Shown piece by piece: positions 1 to 8,926 of a stretch of 17,848 nt of DNA (positions within the stretch are counted from its first letter, which is position 1; every line of letters begins with the position of its first letter). This DNA comes from Intestinimonas sp052065695. GTDB taxonomy: Bacteria > Bacillota > Clostridia > Oscillospirales > Oscillospiraceae. The DNA lies in contig NZ_JBQHTM010000056.1 of assembly GCF_052065695.1 (NCBI RefSeq), positions 1-17,848 of the forward strand. The letters run 5' to 3'. The position numbers and the translations under genes are program-made. The notes below the pieces were generated by a model. It searched no databases. It saw nothing but the letters and a program-made list of their open reading frames with translations, and was not told the origin of the DNA.

Positions 1-30
1 GCGCGGGGTTTACCGCGCTATGGTTTTTGC
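1..30. terminator. Hairpin at left edge, probable terminator
   Basis: GCGCGG (1-6) and CCGCGC (13-18) form a perfect 6-bp GC stem around a 6-nt loop. On the plus strand TATGGTTTTT follows, giving a terminator-like T-run for a gene lying left of the window. It could equally serve as the end of the minus-strand blaI/M56 operon, which stops at 110, but the bases before position 1 that would show this are not visible. The stem may extend beyond the window edge. Confidence 0.45.
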
Positions 31-109
31 ACCCTTGAGATGCCCTAATCTCTTTCGATTCCCATTTGCCTGTTTGCGGGCCGCTCTTTCCAACTGTTTT
101 GCTCATCTC

Positions 110-985
110 TTACTTCATGACGTTCTCGATCCTTTCCCTCGTATCTCCCACGCCAAAGGCGAGGGGCGCGCCGATGAAACGGTTTTTCCCGACGGAGTAC
201 CGCAGGAGGGACAGGGAGTAGTCCGCCCGGATCTGGCTGCCGGACTGCCGGAGCACCGCCTCGTCGCAGGACATCTCCATATCCCTGCCGGCCAGGGTAA
301 AGGCCAGCCACACCAAGGGATTGAACCAGTGGATGCACAGGGCGGCAAAGGCCAGGAGCCGGAAAAGAAGGTCACCCCGGCGGATGTGGTGCTGCTCGTG
401 GCGGATGATGTAGGCCTGTTCCGCCTCGGCCAGGTCGGAGGGCAGATAGATCCTGGGCCGCACCAGCCCCATTACGAAGGGCACCGGGATGTGGTCCGCC
501 AGGTAGACATTCTCTCGGAGGGGGAGGGCGCAGAGGAGCCGGCGGCGGAGCTTTACCCAGCGGACGGTGTTCAGAAGGGCCAGAGCCGCCGCCCCTGAAA
601 GCCACAGGGCACCGGCGGCGGCCAGGGGAGAGAGACTGATACCTTCCGTTTCCGGAGCGACTGCCGGAGCCGCGGCGTCCTCCGCCTGCTCCGCCGGAGC
701 CGCGGGAAGGACCGGGGTATTCTCCTCATCGGAAGGCAGGGGGAGGTATGCCATGTGCCCCACGGGCCCGGCCTCCGCAGCGGGCGTCTCCAGGACATTG
801 TACAGGGAGATGACAGACGACGGGGACACGGGGCAGAGCAGGCGAAAGAGCACCACGGCCCACAGGGCGTAGGAGAAGACTTTGGGTGCACGCCGGAGCA
901 AAAGCCTTGCGCCCAGCACCGGCAGGATGGCGGCGCTGGCGGTGATGGACATATTGAGCACCGTCAGGAACATCGTCTGCAGCAT
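110..985 (-). CDS. M56-family membrane metallopeptidase, short BlaR1/MecR1-like sensor
   Basis: A 291-residue integral membrane zinc peptidase of the BlaR1/MecR1 (M56) type. Hydrophobic segments lie near residues 5-28, 36-52, 118-142 and 206-232. The zinc site HEQHH (H196-H200, an HExxH motif) sits in RHEQHHIRRGD, and DMEMSCDEAVL (235-245) supplies the usual downstream acidic ligand. In the family, such proteins are activated by a signal and cause cleavage or inactivation of the partner BlaI repressor. Here the protein stops at about residue 291, right after the peptidase domain (DTRERIENVMK), so the extracellular penicillin-binding sensor domain of true BlaR1 is absent. Short M56 proteins without it are common in Clostridia, so the ligand is unknown and no beta-lactamase is visible. 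The ATG is 4 nt past the blaI stop, indicating one operon. Family is confident; the signal is not. Confidence 0.88.
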   Translation of the reverse strand: MLQTMFLTVLNMSITASAAILPVLGARLLLRRAPKVFSYALWAVVLFRLLCPVSPSSVISLYNVLETPAAEAGPVGHMAYLPLPSDEENTPVLPAAPAEQAEDAAAPAVAPETEGISLSPLAAAGALWLSGAAALALLNTVRWVKLRRRLLCALPLRENVYLADHIPVPFVMGLVRPRIYLPSDLAEAEQAYIIRHEQHHIRRGDLLFRLLAFAALCIHWFNPLVWLAFTLAGRDMEMSCDEAVLRQSGSQIRADYSLSLLRYSVGKNRFIGAPLAFGVGDTRERIENVMK

Positions 986-989
986 GGCG

Positions 990-1346
990 TCACCTCAGCT
1001 TGTCGATGAGGGCCTGCAGGGCGTCGATCTCCTCGTGGGACAGCTTTCTGCGGGTGGAGAAGGCGGCCAGGAACCTGGGCAGGGAGCCCTCAAAGGTCTC
1101 CTCCACGAACTGCTCGCTCTGCATGGCGCTGAACTGCTCTTTGGACAGGAGGGACATCACCGTGCCGCCGTCGTTGCGGAAAAGGCCCCGCTCGCACAGA
1201 CGGCGCAGGACCGTGTAGGTGGTGGATTTTTTCCAGCGCAGCTCCTGCTCGCACAGCTTCACCAGCTCGCCGGAGGAGAGAGGCTCGTGGGCCCAGATGA
1301 GGTCCGCGAAACGGGTCTCCACCGCCCCCAGTCTCGTGTCGGCCAT
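990..1346 (-). CDS. BlaI/MecI-family transcriptional repressor
   Basis: A 118-residue winged-helix repressor. The N-terminal half (about residues 5-70) is the BlaI/MecI DNA-binding fold, with WKKSTTYTVLRRLCERGLF (38-56) matching the recognition helix and following strand typical of this family. The C-terminal helices (about 72-118) should form the dimerisation region that the partner M56 peptidase acts on. The start at 1346 is chosen because GGGAGG lies 8 nt upstream (complement of 1355-1360). The frame is open further upstream to 1577, but that extension is low-complexity and runs through the promoter. It is the first gene of a two-gene operon with the M56 peptidase 4 nt downstream. Two dyads matching each other over its own promoter imply autoregulation. 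What else it controls is not visible. Confidence 0.9.
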   Translation of the reverse strand: MADTRLGAVETRFADLIWAHEPLSSGELVKLCEQELRWKKSTTYTVLRRLCERGLFRNDGGTVMSLLSKEQFSAMQSEQFVEETFEGSLPRFLAAFSTRRKLSHEEIDALQALIDKLR

Positions 1347-1365
1347 TGTACACACCTCCCATGTT

Positions 1366-1413
1366 GGTCTACTCGATATAGACCTTCTTGAATGAAGTTT
1401 ACAACAAGTAGAC
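1366..1413 (-). promoter_or_regulatory. blaI-M56 promoter with two tandem operator dyads
   Basis: Two 17-bp imperfect palindromes of the same form lie here: GTCTAC-TCGAT-ATAGAC (1367-1383, extended by one matching G/C pair to 1366-1384) and GTTTAC-AACAA-GTAGAC (1397-1413). Each has one mismatched pair, and their centres (1375 and 1405) are 30 bp apart, close to three helical turns. They contain the GTA/TAC core typical of BlaI/MecI operators. On the minus strand a -35-like TTGTAA falls in the distal dyad, and a CTATAT -10-like element 17 nt downstream falls in the proximal dyad, so a bound repressor would block transcription. Operator assignment is by analogy with the family plus position. 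Confidence 0.7.
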
Positions 1414-1459
1414 CGATCTGTCAACAGGGGCGGCGAAAAATCCCGGGGAGGGGTGTTAC

Positions 1460-1488
1460 TTGTCACAGCAGGATTTGTTCCGTATAAT
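1460..1488 (+). promoter_or_regulatory. sigma-A promoter for sbcDC
   Basis: TTGTCA (1460-1465), a 17-nt spacer and a perfect TATAAT (1483-1488) form a near-consensus housekeeping promoter. Transcription should start near 1495, leaving a leader of about 70 nt before sbcD at 1567. The distal BlaI-type dyad (ending 1413) is about 46 bp upstream of the -35, so direct repression by the neighbouring BlaI is not obvious. Confidence 0.8.
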
Positions 1489-1566
1489 GGAGAAAACCGC
1501 ATGTTATTGCTCCGGCCATTGTGCCGGGGGCTGGGCGCGCGCCGCGCTGCTTTAGGAGGTATGCCG

Positions 1567-2709
1567 ATGAAATTCATTCACCTCTCCGACCTGCATCTGG
1601 GCAAGCGGGTCAATGAGTTTTCCATGCTGGAGGATCAGCGGTACATCCTTACGGAGATCCTCCACGTCATTGACGCGGAGAAGCCGGACGGGGTCCTGAT
1701 CGCCGGGGATGTCTATGACAAGTCGGTGCCGTCCGCGGAAGCGGTTGCCTTGCTGGACGGCTTCCTGGTGCGGTTGGCCAAACGGGACCTCCAGATCTTC
1801 CTCATCAGCGGCAACCACGACTCTCCGGAGCGCATGGCCTTCGGCGGGCGGCTGATGGAGGGGAGCGGCGTTCATCTGGCCCCGGTCTATGACGGCAAGG
1901 TAAGGCCCATCACCCTGACTGACGAGTACGGCAGGGTAAATTTCTACCTCCTGCCCTTTGTAAAGCCGGCCCATGTGCGCCGGTGCTTCCCCGAGCGGGA
2001 GATCACCACCTATACCGATGCCCTGGCCGCAGCCATTGAAGCCATGGGCGTGGACCCGGCCGAGAGAAATGTGCTGGTGACCCATCAGTTTGTCACCGGC
2101 GCTGCCCGGTGTGACTCGGAGGAGCTCTCCGTGGGCGGGACGGACAATGTGGATGCCTCCGTCTTTGATCCCTTTGACTATGTGGCCCTGGGACACATCC
2201 ACGAGCCTCAGCGGGTGGGCAGGGAGACGGTGCGCTACTGCGGTACGCCCCTCAAGTACTCCGTCTCCGAGGCCGGTCATCAGAAGTCCGTGACCGTAGT
2301 GGAACTGGAGGCAAAGGGGGCGGTGTCCGTGCGCACGGTGCCCCTTGTCCCTTTGCGGGATCTGGTGGAGCTGCGTGGGACCTATGAAGAGCTGACCTTC
2401 CGGGGGTTTTATGAGGGGACGAGCTATCAGCGAGACTATGTCCACATCACCCTCACGGACGAGGAGGACGTCCCCGACGCCATGCGCAAGCTCCAGATCC
2501 TCTACCCCAACCTGATGAAGCTGGACTATGACAACACGCGCACCCGGACGGAGGTCTGTCTGGACGGGGCGGAGGATGCGGAGAACCGTTCTCCGCTGGA
2601 GCTGCTGGAGGAATTTTACCAGGCCCAGAACGGCAGGCCCATGGGCGAGGAGCAGCAGGCCTTTGCCCGGACGTGGATGGAGCGCATCTGGGAGGAGGAT
2701 GAGGAATGA
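1567..2709 (+). CDS. sbcD: SbcD, exonuclease subunit of SbcCD (Mre11-type)
   Basis: A 380-residue Mre11-type metallophosphoesterase, the nuclease subunit of SbcCD, which opens hairpins and trims blocked double-strand DNA ends in the cytoplasm. All metal-binding motifs are present in order: D8-x-H10 (SDLHLG), GDVYD (D48), GNHD (N83, H84, D85), VTHQ (H173) and GHIH (H210, H212). The C-terminal capping region (about 260-380) holds the SbcC-binding part. Length matches the family. The start at 1567 is preferred over an in-frame ATG at 1561 because AGGAGG (1554-1559) is 7 nt from 1567 but only 1 nt from 1561. The stop overlaps the sbcC start as ATGA at 2706-2709, implying translational coupling and balanced subunit production. 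Nothing looks damaged. Confidence 0.96.
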   Translation: MKFIHLSDLHLGKRVNEFSMLEDQRYILTEILHVIDAEKPDGVLIAGDVYDKSVPSAEAVALLDGFLVRLAKRDLQIFLISGNHDSPERMAFGGRLMEGSGVHLAPVYDGKVRPITLTDEYGRVNFYLLPFVKPAHVRRCFPEREITTYTDALAAAIEAMGVDPAERNVLVTHQFVTGAARCDSEELSVGGTDNVDASVFDPFDYVALGHIHEPQRVGRETVRYCGTPLKYSVSEAGHQKSVTVVELEAKGAVSVRTVPLVPLRDLVELRGTYEELTFRGFYEGTSYQRDYVHITLTDEEDVPDAMRKLQILYPNLMKLDYDNTRTRTEVCLDGAEDAENRSPLELLEEFYQAQNGRPMGEEQQAFARTWMERIWEEDEE

Positions 2710-5700
2710 GACCGCTGAAATTGACGGTATCCGCCTTCGGACCTTACGCCGGGAAGGTGGTCATGGACCTGGAGAGGCTGGGGGAACAGGGGCTTTACCT
2801 CATCACCGGGGATACCGGCGCAGGCAAGACCACCATCTTTGACGCCATCACCTATGCCCTCTACGGGGAGCCCAGCGGAGACGACCGGGACCCCTCCATG
2901 TTCCGCTCCAAGTACGCCCAGCCGGAGACCCCCACGCAGGTGGAGCTGGTCTTCTCCTACGGCGGTAAAACCTATATGGTCCGCCGGAATCCGGAGTACG
3001 AGCGGCCGGCGAAAAAGGGTGGTGGAACCACCATCCAAAAGGCGGACGCGGAGCTTACCCTTCCGGACGGCCGGGTGGTCACCAAGGCCCGGGAGGTCAA
3101 CCGGGAGATCGCCGAGCTTATCGGCCTCAACCGCAGCCAGTTTTCTCAGATTGCCATGATCGCCCAGGGAGATTTTCGCAAGCTGCTACAGGCCGACACC
3201 AAAAGCCGTCAGGAGATCTTTCGGGAGATTTTCAAGACCCGGTACTACATGGTGTTCCAGGAAAAGATGAAAAGTGAAGCCGGCAGGCTCCAGCGGGAGT
3301 GTGAAGCGGCCCGGGCCAGCGTGCAGCAGTATATCGGCGGTGTGGTCTGTCAGGAGGACGACCTGTTGCAGTCCGAAGTGCGGAAGGCCCAGGCGGGTAA
3401 TCTCCCCTTTCAGGAGACGGTGGAGCTGATTCAGCGGTTGATCGATCAGGACCAGGGGGAGGAAACCCGCCAGCAGGAGGTTTTGGACCGACTGGACGTC
3501 GCGCTGAAAGAGGCCTCCGCCCTGCTGGGTAAGGCGCAGGAGACCCAAAAGGTCAGGGAAAAGCTGGAGCAGGCCCAAAGAGAGCGGGAGGAGCTGCTGC
3601 CTCAGGTCGAGATGGCCCGGAACGCCCTGGAGGCGGAGCGGGAAAAGACGCCCCGGCAGGAGGCTATTGGGAGAGAACTGGCCGCTTTAGAGGCGGAGCT
3701 GCCCCGGTATCAGGAGCTGTCCAAGCAGGAGCACGACCTGGCCACCCTGGCAGAGAGCGCCACAGCCTTGGAGGAAAAACGCGGTCGACAGGAGGAGGCG
3801 CGGACTGCCCAGGCACAGTCGCTGGAAGCTTGGCGGCAGGAGCTGGACGCGCTGACCTCTGTGGATGCAGACCGGGAACGACTGCTGCGGGAACAGGAGC
3901 AGGCGGAAAGCCGCAAGGCCGCACTGACTGCCTTGAAAATCCAAATAGAGCAATGGCAAACGTGCCTTGGAAAAATTGACGAGGGACAGCGCCAACGGGA
4001 GAAACTGCAGCAACAGAAAGCAGAATTGAGCGCTCAGTTGGCGGAGGAAAAAGAAGTTTTGAAGGCCGGCAAGGAAAGCTTCCAGGCCACCGCCGGACTT
4101 TCCGGAGAGAAGCAGGAACTGCTCCACCGCCAGGAGCGGGCGCAGGAGAGACAACAAGCCTTGTCCCAGCTCCTCGCCGGCTTGGATAACTACGCCGAAG
4201 AGGGAAGCGCCCTGCAAGCGGCCCAGGCGGTCTACGAGCGGGTCAGAGCGCGGTCGGAGCAGATGGAGGAGACCTACCGCCGAAAAAACCGGGCATTTTT
4301 GGATGAACAGGCCGGTGTGCTGGCACAGTCGTTGACCGAGGGTCAGCCCTGTCCGGTATGCGGCGCTCTCCATCACCCTTCTCCCGCCCAGCTGTCCGGA
4401 GGTGCCCCCACAGAAGCGGAATTGGAGGAGGCCAAGGCCGCATGGGAGGCGGCGCAGCAAGCGGCGCAGGAGGCCAGTATGGCCGCCGGAACGCAGCGCG
4501 CCGCCCTGGAAGAGCGGGAGAAGCAGCTTATCCGGGCCATGGCGGATTACATCGATTCCCCCGCTCTGGACACTGCGCGGGAGCAGCTCGCCGCTTGTCA
4601 GGAGGATGTGCTGGGAGAGCTGACCCGGCTGCACCAGGCACTGATGGACCTGGAAGCCCAGCTCGTTCATCGGGCGGAACTGGAGCAGGAGATTGCGCAT
4701 CGGGAGGAATCTCTGGCGGAGTTGGAACAACAGGCAGAGAAATTGAGCGAAGTCATCCGTCAGACCGAGGTCTCCTGGAGTGCTCTGTGCGGCCAGCGAC
4801 GGCAGCTGGAGGACGTCCTTCGTCGGGATCTGTCAGCCCATTTGGAGAACTGCTCTCTGGAGAATACCCCGACGGCGATCACCCAGGCGCTGACTGAGAC
4901 AACGGAAAAAACTGCTCAGCTGGCGGAACGGGAGCAGGTGCTTGAGGGCAAATTACAGAAAAAGCAGGAGTTGAATCAGCAAATCCCTCTGGCGGAGCAG
5001 GCGCTGCGTGGGCTGGAGGATGCCGCTGCCAAGGTGCGGGAAGAGCTGGCAGGCGCGCGCAGCCGGCAGGAGGAATTGGCCGGGCAGATCCAGGCGCGGC
5101 GTGACCGGCTGCCCTTCCCAAATGCGGAGCGCGCCCAGGAGAAGATCACTGCGCTGCGGGAGGAGCACCAGGGCCTTACCCATGCACTGACGCTGGCCCA
5201 GGAAACGGCCTCAGACCGCCAAAAGGAGTTGGCCGCTGCCGATGCCGCCATTGGAGAATTGCAGCGCCTGCTGGAGAGCGCACAGACGGTGGATGTGGAA
5301 GCGCTGCAGCAACAGAGCCAGGACCTGACCCGGCAGCGCGCAGAGGCAAGTGAGGCCCAGAAAACCATCCACACTCGCCTGGTCACCAACCAGACCGCAT
5401 TGAGCCATATCCGGGAGAAAGCGGCGGATCTGGAAAAACTGGAGGAGAGGTATCAATGGATGCGTGCCCTCTCCAACACAGTCAACGGCAATCTAAACGG
5501 CAAGGAAAAAATCGCCCTGGAGACCTACATCCAGATGACCTTCTTTGACCGCATCCTCCAGCGGGCCAATCTCCGGCTGTTGGTCATGTCCGGGGGACAA
5601 TACGAGCTCAAGCGCCGGAGAGAGGCGGAGAATAACCGCAGCCAGAGCGGTCTGGAGCTGGATGTCATTGACCACTACAACGGCTCAGAGCGCAGCGTGA

Positions 5701-5999
5701 AGTCCCTCTCCGGCGGGGAGTCCTTCAAGGCGTCCCTCTCCCTGGCCTTGGGGCTTTCCGATGAAGTGCAATCTGCCGCGGGAGGCATTCGGCTGGACAC
5801 CATGTTTGTGGACGAGGGATTCGGCTCTCTGGATGAGGAGTCCCTTGCCCAGGCCATCCGCGCCCTCACAGGGCTTACGGAGGGAAATCGTCTGGTAGGT
5901 ATCATCTCCCATGTGTCGGAGCTGAAAGAAAAAATAGACAAGCAGATCATTGTCACCAAGGATAAAGCCGGAGGCAGCCGGGTAGAGATCGTGGTGTAA
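2706..5999 (+). CDS. sbcC: SbcC, SMC-like ATPase subunit of SbcCD (Rad50-type)
   Basis: A 1097-residue Rad50-like ATPase that pairs with SbcD. The N-terminal half of the ATPase carries Walker A GDTGAGKT (35-42) and a Q-loop glutamine (Q154, in MIAQGDFRKLL). A long coiled coil rich in Glu, Gln, Arg and Ala runs from about 180 to 940 and is split by the zinc hook CPVC (C549 and C552), followed by GALHHP. The C-terminal ATPase half carries the signature LSGGES (1001-1006) and Walker B LDTMFVDEGFG with D1036-E1037. Known role: ATP-driven clamping of DNA ends so SbcD can cut hairpins and protein-blocked ends. It begins inside the sbcD stop codon, and the operon ends at a hairpin 40 nt downstream. 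Intact and of normal length. Confidence 0.96.
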   Translation: MRPLKLTVSAFGPYAGKVVMDLERLGEQGLYLITGDTGAGKTTIFDAITYALYGEPSGDDRDPSMFRSKYAQPETPTQVELVFSYGGKTYMVRRNPEYERPAKKGGGTTIQKADAELTLPDGRVVTKAREVNREIAELIGLNRSQFSQIAMIAQGDFRKLLQADTKSRQEIFREIFKTRYYMVFQEKMKSEAGRLQRECEAARASVQQYIGGVVCQEDDLLQSEVRKAQAGNLPFQETVELIQRLIDQDQGEETRQQEVLDRLDVALKEASALLGKAQETQKVREKLEQAQREREELLPQVEMARNALEAEREKTPRQEAIGRELAALEAELPRYQELSKQEHDLATLAESATALEEKRGRQEEARTAQAQSLEAWRQELDALTSVDADRERLLREQEQAESRKAALTALKIQIEQWQTCLGKIDEGQRQREKLQQQKAELSAQLAEEKEVLKAGKESFQATAGLSGEKQELLHRQERAQERQQALSQLLAGLDNYAEEGSALQAAQAVYERVRARSEQMEETYRRKNRAFLDEQAGVLAQSLTEGQPCPVCGALHHPSPAQLSGGAPTEAELEEAKAAWEAAQQAAQEASMAAGTQRAALEEREKQLIRAMADYIDSPALDTAREQLAACQEDVLGELTRLHQALMDLEAQLVHRAELEQEIAHREESLAELEQQAEKLSEVIRQTEVSWSALCGQRRQLEDVLRRDLSAHLENCSLENTPTAITQALTETTEKTAQLAEREQVLEGKLQKKQELNQQIPLAEQALRGLEDAAAKVREELAGARSRQEELAGQIQARRDRLPFPNAERAQEKITALREEHQGLTHALTLAQETASDRQKELAAADAAIGELQRLLESAQTVDVEALQQQSQDLTRQRAEASEAQKTIHTRLVTNQTALSHIREKAADLEKLEERYQWMRALSNTVNGNLNGKEKIALETYIQMTFFDRILQRANLRLLVMSGGQYELKRRREAENNRSQSGLELDVIDHYNGSERSVKSLSGGESFKASLSLALGLSDEVQSAAGGIRLDTMFVDEGFGSLDEESLAQAIRALTGLTEGNRLVGIISHVSELKEKIDKQIIVTKDKAGGSRVEIVV

Positions 6000-6038
6000 T
6001 GGCTTAGATGTGCTACAGAACAGGGCTTTCTACATGAA

Positions 6039-6086
6039 AAGGAGCAGTTTCCGTGTGTTTTCACAGGAAACTGCTCCTTAATTTTG
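6039..6086. terminator. Strong hairpin between convergent sbcDC and the minus-strand operon
   Basis: AAGGAGCAGTTTCC (6039-6052) pairs perfectly with GGAAACTGCTCCTT (6066-6079). TGTG/CACA extends the stem past one bulged G to a TTTT loop. It is followed by AATTTTG on the plus strand and by a short T-run (CCTTTT) on the minus strand. It sits between the sbcC stop (5999) and the convergent gene ending at 6160, so it probably terminates both directions. Confidence 0.85.
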
Positions 6087-6159
6087 TGGTGGGCGCTATG
6101 AATAGCATTCAGGTGGATATTTGACAGGGGGAGAGGAAAAGTATGGAAACGTTCAAGCC

Positions 6160-6693
6160 TCACCTTCTGCCAAAAACCAGCGTCAGAATATCAACGACTG
6201 CTTCCACGATCAGTGTGACCGCGATAAAGGTCCAGAGAACAGCCGTGGATTCAAAGGGATTGGCCAGAATGAGAATGCCGAAAAGAAGGGTACACACGGC
6301 ACCGATCATAGCAATAAACCAGTATTTTTGCTTCAGCCGCAGCAGATCTATGGCCCACTGCACCTTGTTGATTCCGTTCATCAATGTGATGATGCCGTAC
6401 AGAACCGTAAGAACCGGGAAGGTGATGATAAACCACTCCCGTTTGAAGGCACAGAAAAGGCCCAGCAGTACAATGACAAGACCGGCCATAAGCCCGCCGC
6501 TTTCCGCCGCTGCCTCCGGCTCAGACCGGAAATACGTAAGGATTTTCCAAGCTCCTACGGAGATCAGTGCGATCCCCAGCAGAATGAGGACTGCGGAAGT
6601 AAAGCCCATTGGATTGATCAGCAGCAGAGTGCCAATAAGGATCTCGCCGATGCATACAATCAGATTTATCAAGTTGCGATTCATTTCAGCCAT
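6160..6693 (-). CDS. DUF308/HdeD-family membrane protein
   Basis: A 177-residue integral membrane protein with six hydrophobic helices, near residues 9-25, 32-54, 66-82, 86-106, 124-144 and 150-174. The repeated pattern of a helix, an NP-containing turn (INPMG 26-30, ANPFES 144-149) and a second helix is the internal duplication typical of the DUF308/HdeD family. HdeD is linked to acid resistance in enterobacteria, but the function of Clostridial members is not established. It starts 15 nt after the beta-galactosidase stop, so both are likely one transcript. The ribosome site is poor (AAAGAAGA just before the ATG), and an alternative ATG lies at 6684. Family call by topology and motif style; substrate or role unknown. 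Confidence 0.75.
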   Translation of the reverse strand: MAEMNRNLINLIVCIGEILIGTLLLINPMGFTSAVLILLGIALISVGAWKILTYFRSEPEAAAESGGLMAGLVIVLLGLFCAFKREWFIITFPVLTVLYGIITLMNGINKVQWAIDLLRLKQKYWFIAMIGAVCTLLFGILILANPFESTAVLWTFIAVTLIVEAVVDILTLVFGRR

Positions 6694-6708
6694 TCTTCTT
6701 TTAAACAG

Positions 6709-8926
6709 CTATGGCTTGGCTATGCCGTTGAGTGTGCCATTCAACTCCAGTAATTGCTGCTTGGTCAGCTTTTTCCCCTCCGGCTGTATTTGCACCAGAA
6801 GATCGGACAGACGCAGAAGGGTGAGCCCTTCGACCATGTTCATGAAGGACTCCTGCTGGCCGTCTTGTTGCAGTGACCGCATAGCCGAATCCACAAAATC
6901 CCGAACATAGCGGGCAGCAGCCTCGTTCGCAAGCAGATCTCGAATCTTGTCGTTGAGTGAGAAGCGGCCCTCCGGTTGGGTGATGTCAAACCAGTTGAGC
7001 AGGACACCTTTTTCGTGGAGTCGGTAGGGCTCATAGAAGGTGTCTACCTTGCAGATGTGGCTTTCATCCATACATTCGCCTGCCGTGGCCAACAGACGGG
7101 TCTCTCCCTGATTGGGCACATCAAAATAGAAGAAGTGATCCGGAGCCTCCTGAATCCCTAAGGATATGCCATTGGCAAACAGCTCCACCTTGGGCTGATT
7201 GGAATAGACCGTCACCCGGGTGACGTCCTCCACACGCCGGATATAACGTTTGCCGCAGATATGCACGAAGGGCTCATCGGAAAGCCACGCCTTATAGGCG
7301 TAGAAAGCGTCCTTTTTATATTTACGGTCAAATGTCACCAGACCTTTGTGGTTCTGTCCATTCTCGCCGCCCTCATTCCGGCCGTCTGCGCCGAAGTCAA
7401 ACATATTCCACACATGGGTGGCCCAAAGGTATTTGCGGGAGAACAGCTGACGGATGAGCTCCTCGTGATAATGTGCCTGGTATTCCTCCGTATAGTCCCC
7501 CTGCTGTGGGTCAGAGGTGTGATAGTCCAGCGCCTCGCAGCCGTACTCGCTGCATCCGATGGGGATGTTGGGATATACCTCGTGGAAATGATCGAACCAG
7601 GGACCATTCATGGAGGTATCGCCGCCGTACCAGCCAAAATAGTGGTTGTAGGAAACGGCGTCCGGGATTTGGAGGTAGGGGCTCTCTATGGGGCACATAC
7701 TCACCGCTGCCACCACGGTACGGCGAGTGGGATCTAGCTGGTGGCACAGATTGTTTAAAAGCCGGTGGTTTTCCAACAAGTCCTCTCCTGCATCCCCACC
7801 CACGGTGATCTCGTTGCTCAGACCCCAGACAACGACAGAGGGGTGGTTGTAGTTCTGGAGGATCAGCTCCTCCATCTGGGAGCGGGTGTTTTCCCGCCCC
7901 TGAGGCATATGACGGGAGATGTAGGGGATCTCCGCCCACACCACCATGCCCCGCTCATCACACAGGTCGTAGAAATACGGATCGTGCTGATAGTGGGCCA
8001 GACGAATGGTATTGGCCCCCATCTCGCAGATGAGGTCCATGTCCTCCCGGTGGTGTTCCGGCAAAAGAGCGTTGCCGTACCCCCAGCGGTCCTGATGGCG
8101 GGACCACACCCCGCAGCGGGTATTCCTGTCCGTTGAGAAGAAAGCCCCTCTGGGGGTCGATCTGAAAACTCCGGAAGCCGAACCGGGTGGAGATCCTGTC
8201 CACCGCCTGGCCGTCCACCATCAGCTCCGCCGTCGCCGTGTACAGATAGGGGTCCTTGCGCCCGTTCCACAGGCAGGGGCTGGGCACCGTCAGGACGGCA
8301 TCGGGGCTGTCTGACTGGGCGGATGCCACCTCTCTGCCATCCCGGTCTGAAATGGTGAAGCGCACCTGGGCTTCCTTGCTGCCGCAGACTCGAGTCCCGA
8401 TCTCCACCCGGCCGGAGACATCCGGCGTCACCTGGATTCCTGGACTGCCGTGGTCCATCAGATCAAAATGGCAGGCATCCGTACAGATGATGTTTACCGC
8501 CCGATACAGTCCGCCGTAGAAGGTGAAGTCCGCCATCTGCGGATAGACCCGGTCATTGACGCCATTGTCCACAGCAATCACCAGCAGATTTTCCTCCCGC
8601 AAATATTCCGTCAGATCGACCCGGAAGATGGAGTATCCGCCGTCATGGTGCGCCAGCTTTTCGCCATTGAAATAGATGTCGGCAGAGGCGCTGGCGCCAG
8701 TGATCTCCAGGAAGCAGCAGTCCGCTTGTGGAAGGTCTGACCGGTGGAGGCGCTTAGCATACCACCCCACGCCCCGGTAATAATCGTTGCCGCCGTCCTG
8801 GCCGTCAATGTCGTTCCAGGTGTGGGGAAGATTGACCCAGATCCAGTCGGTGGGCATTTGGGTCGGGCAGGCGCTATTTTGTTTGGTAAACGCCCATTTT
8901 CTCAGCAGTGGAATTATAGTCCGCAT
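6709..8926 (-). pseudogene. GH2 beta-galactosidase, frameshifted
   Basis: Two overlapping minus-strand frames (8926 to about 8105, and about 8103 to 6709) together make one glycoside hydrolase family 2 enzyme of about 738 residues. The start at 8926 has GGAGG 5 nt upstream (complement of 8932-8936). Residues 1-155 form the sugar-binding jelly roll (WVNLPHTWND, GGYSIFRVDLT), 160-265 the Ig-like domain, and 270-560 the TIM barrel. The acid/base is the Glu of WGLSNE (about residue 372, codon 7812-7810); the nucleophile is the Glu of GCSEYG (about 460, codon 7548-7546). HVWNMFDFGADGRNEGG and KGLVTFDRKYKKDAFY are typical of Clostridial beta-galactosidases. The break is at 8104-8105: removing one G restores LRGVSRHQDRWGYGNALL across the junction. 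As written, translation ends about 47 residues after the shift, before either catalytic Glu, so the product should be inactive unless the base is an error or is bypassed. No signal peptide, so cytoplasmic. It precedes the DUF308 gene by 15 nt. Confidence 0.85.

Noticed and set aside
20..598. Plus-strand open frame at the left edge
   Set aside because: Mirror of the M56 gene, low complexity, no ribosome site.
1347..1577. N-terminal extension of the BlaI protein to 1577
   Set aside because: It would cover the promoter, the operators and the opposing sbcDC promoter; GGGAGG fixes the start at 1346.
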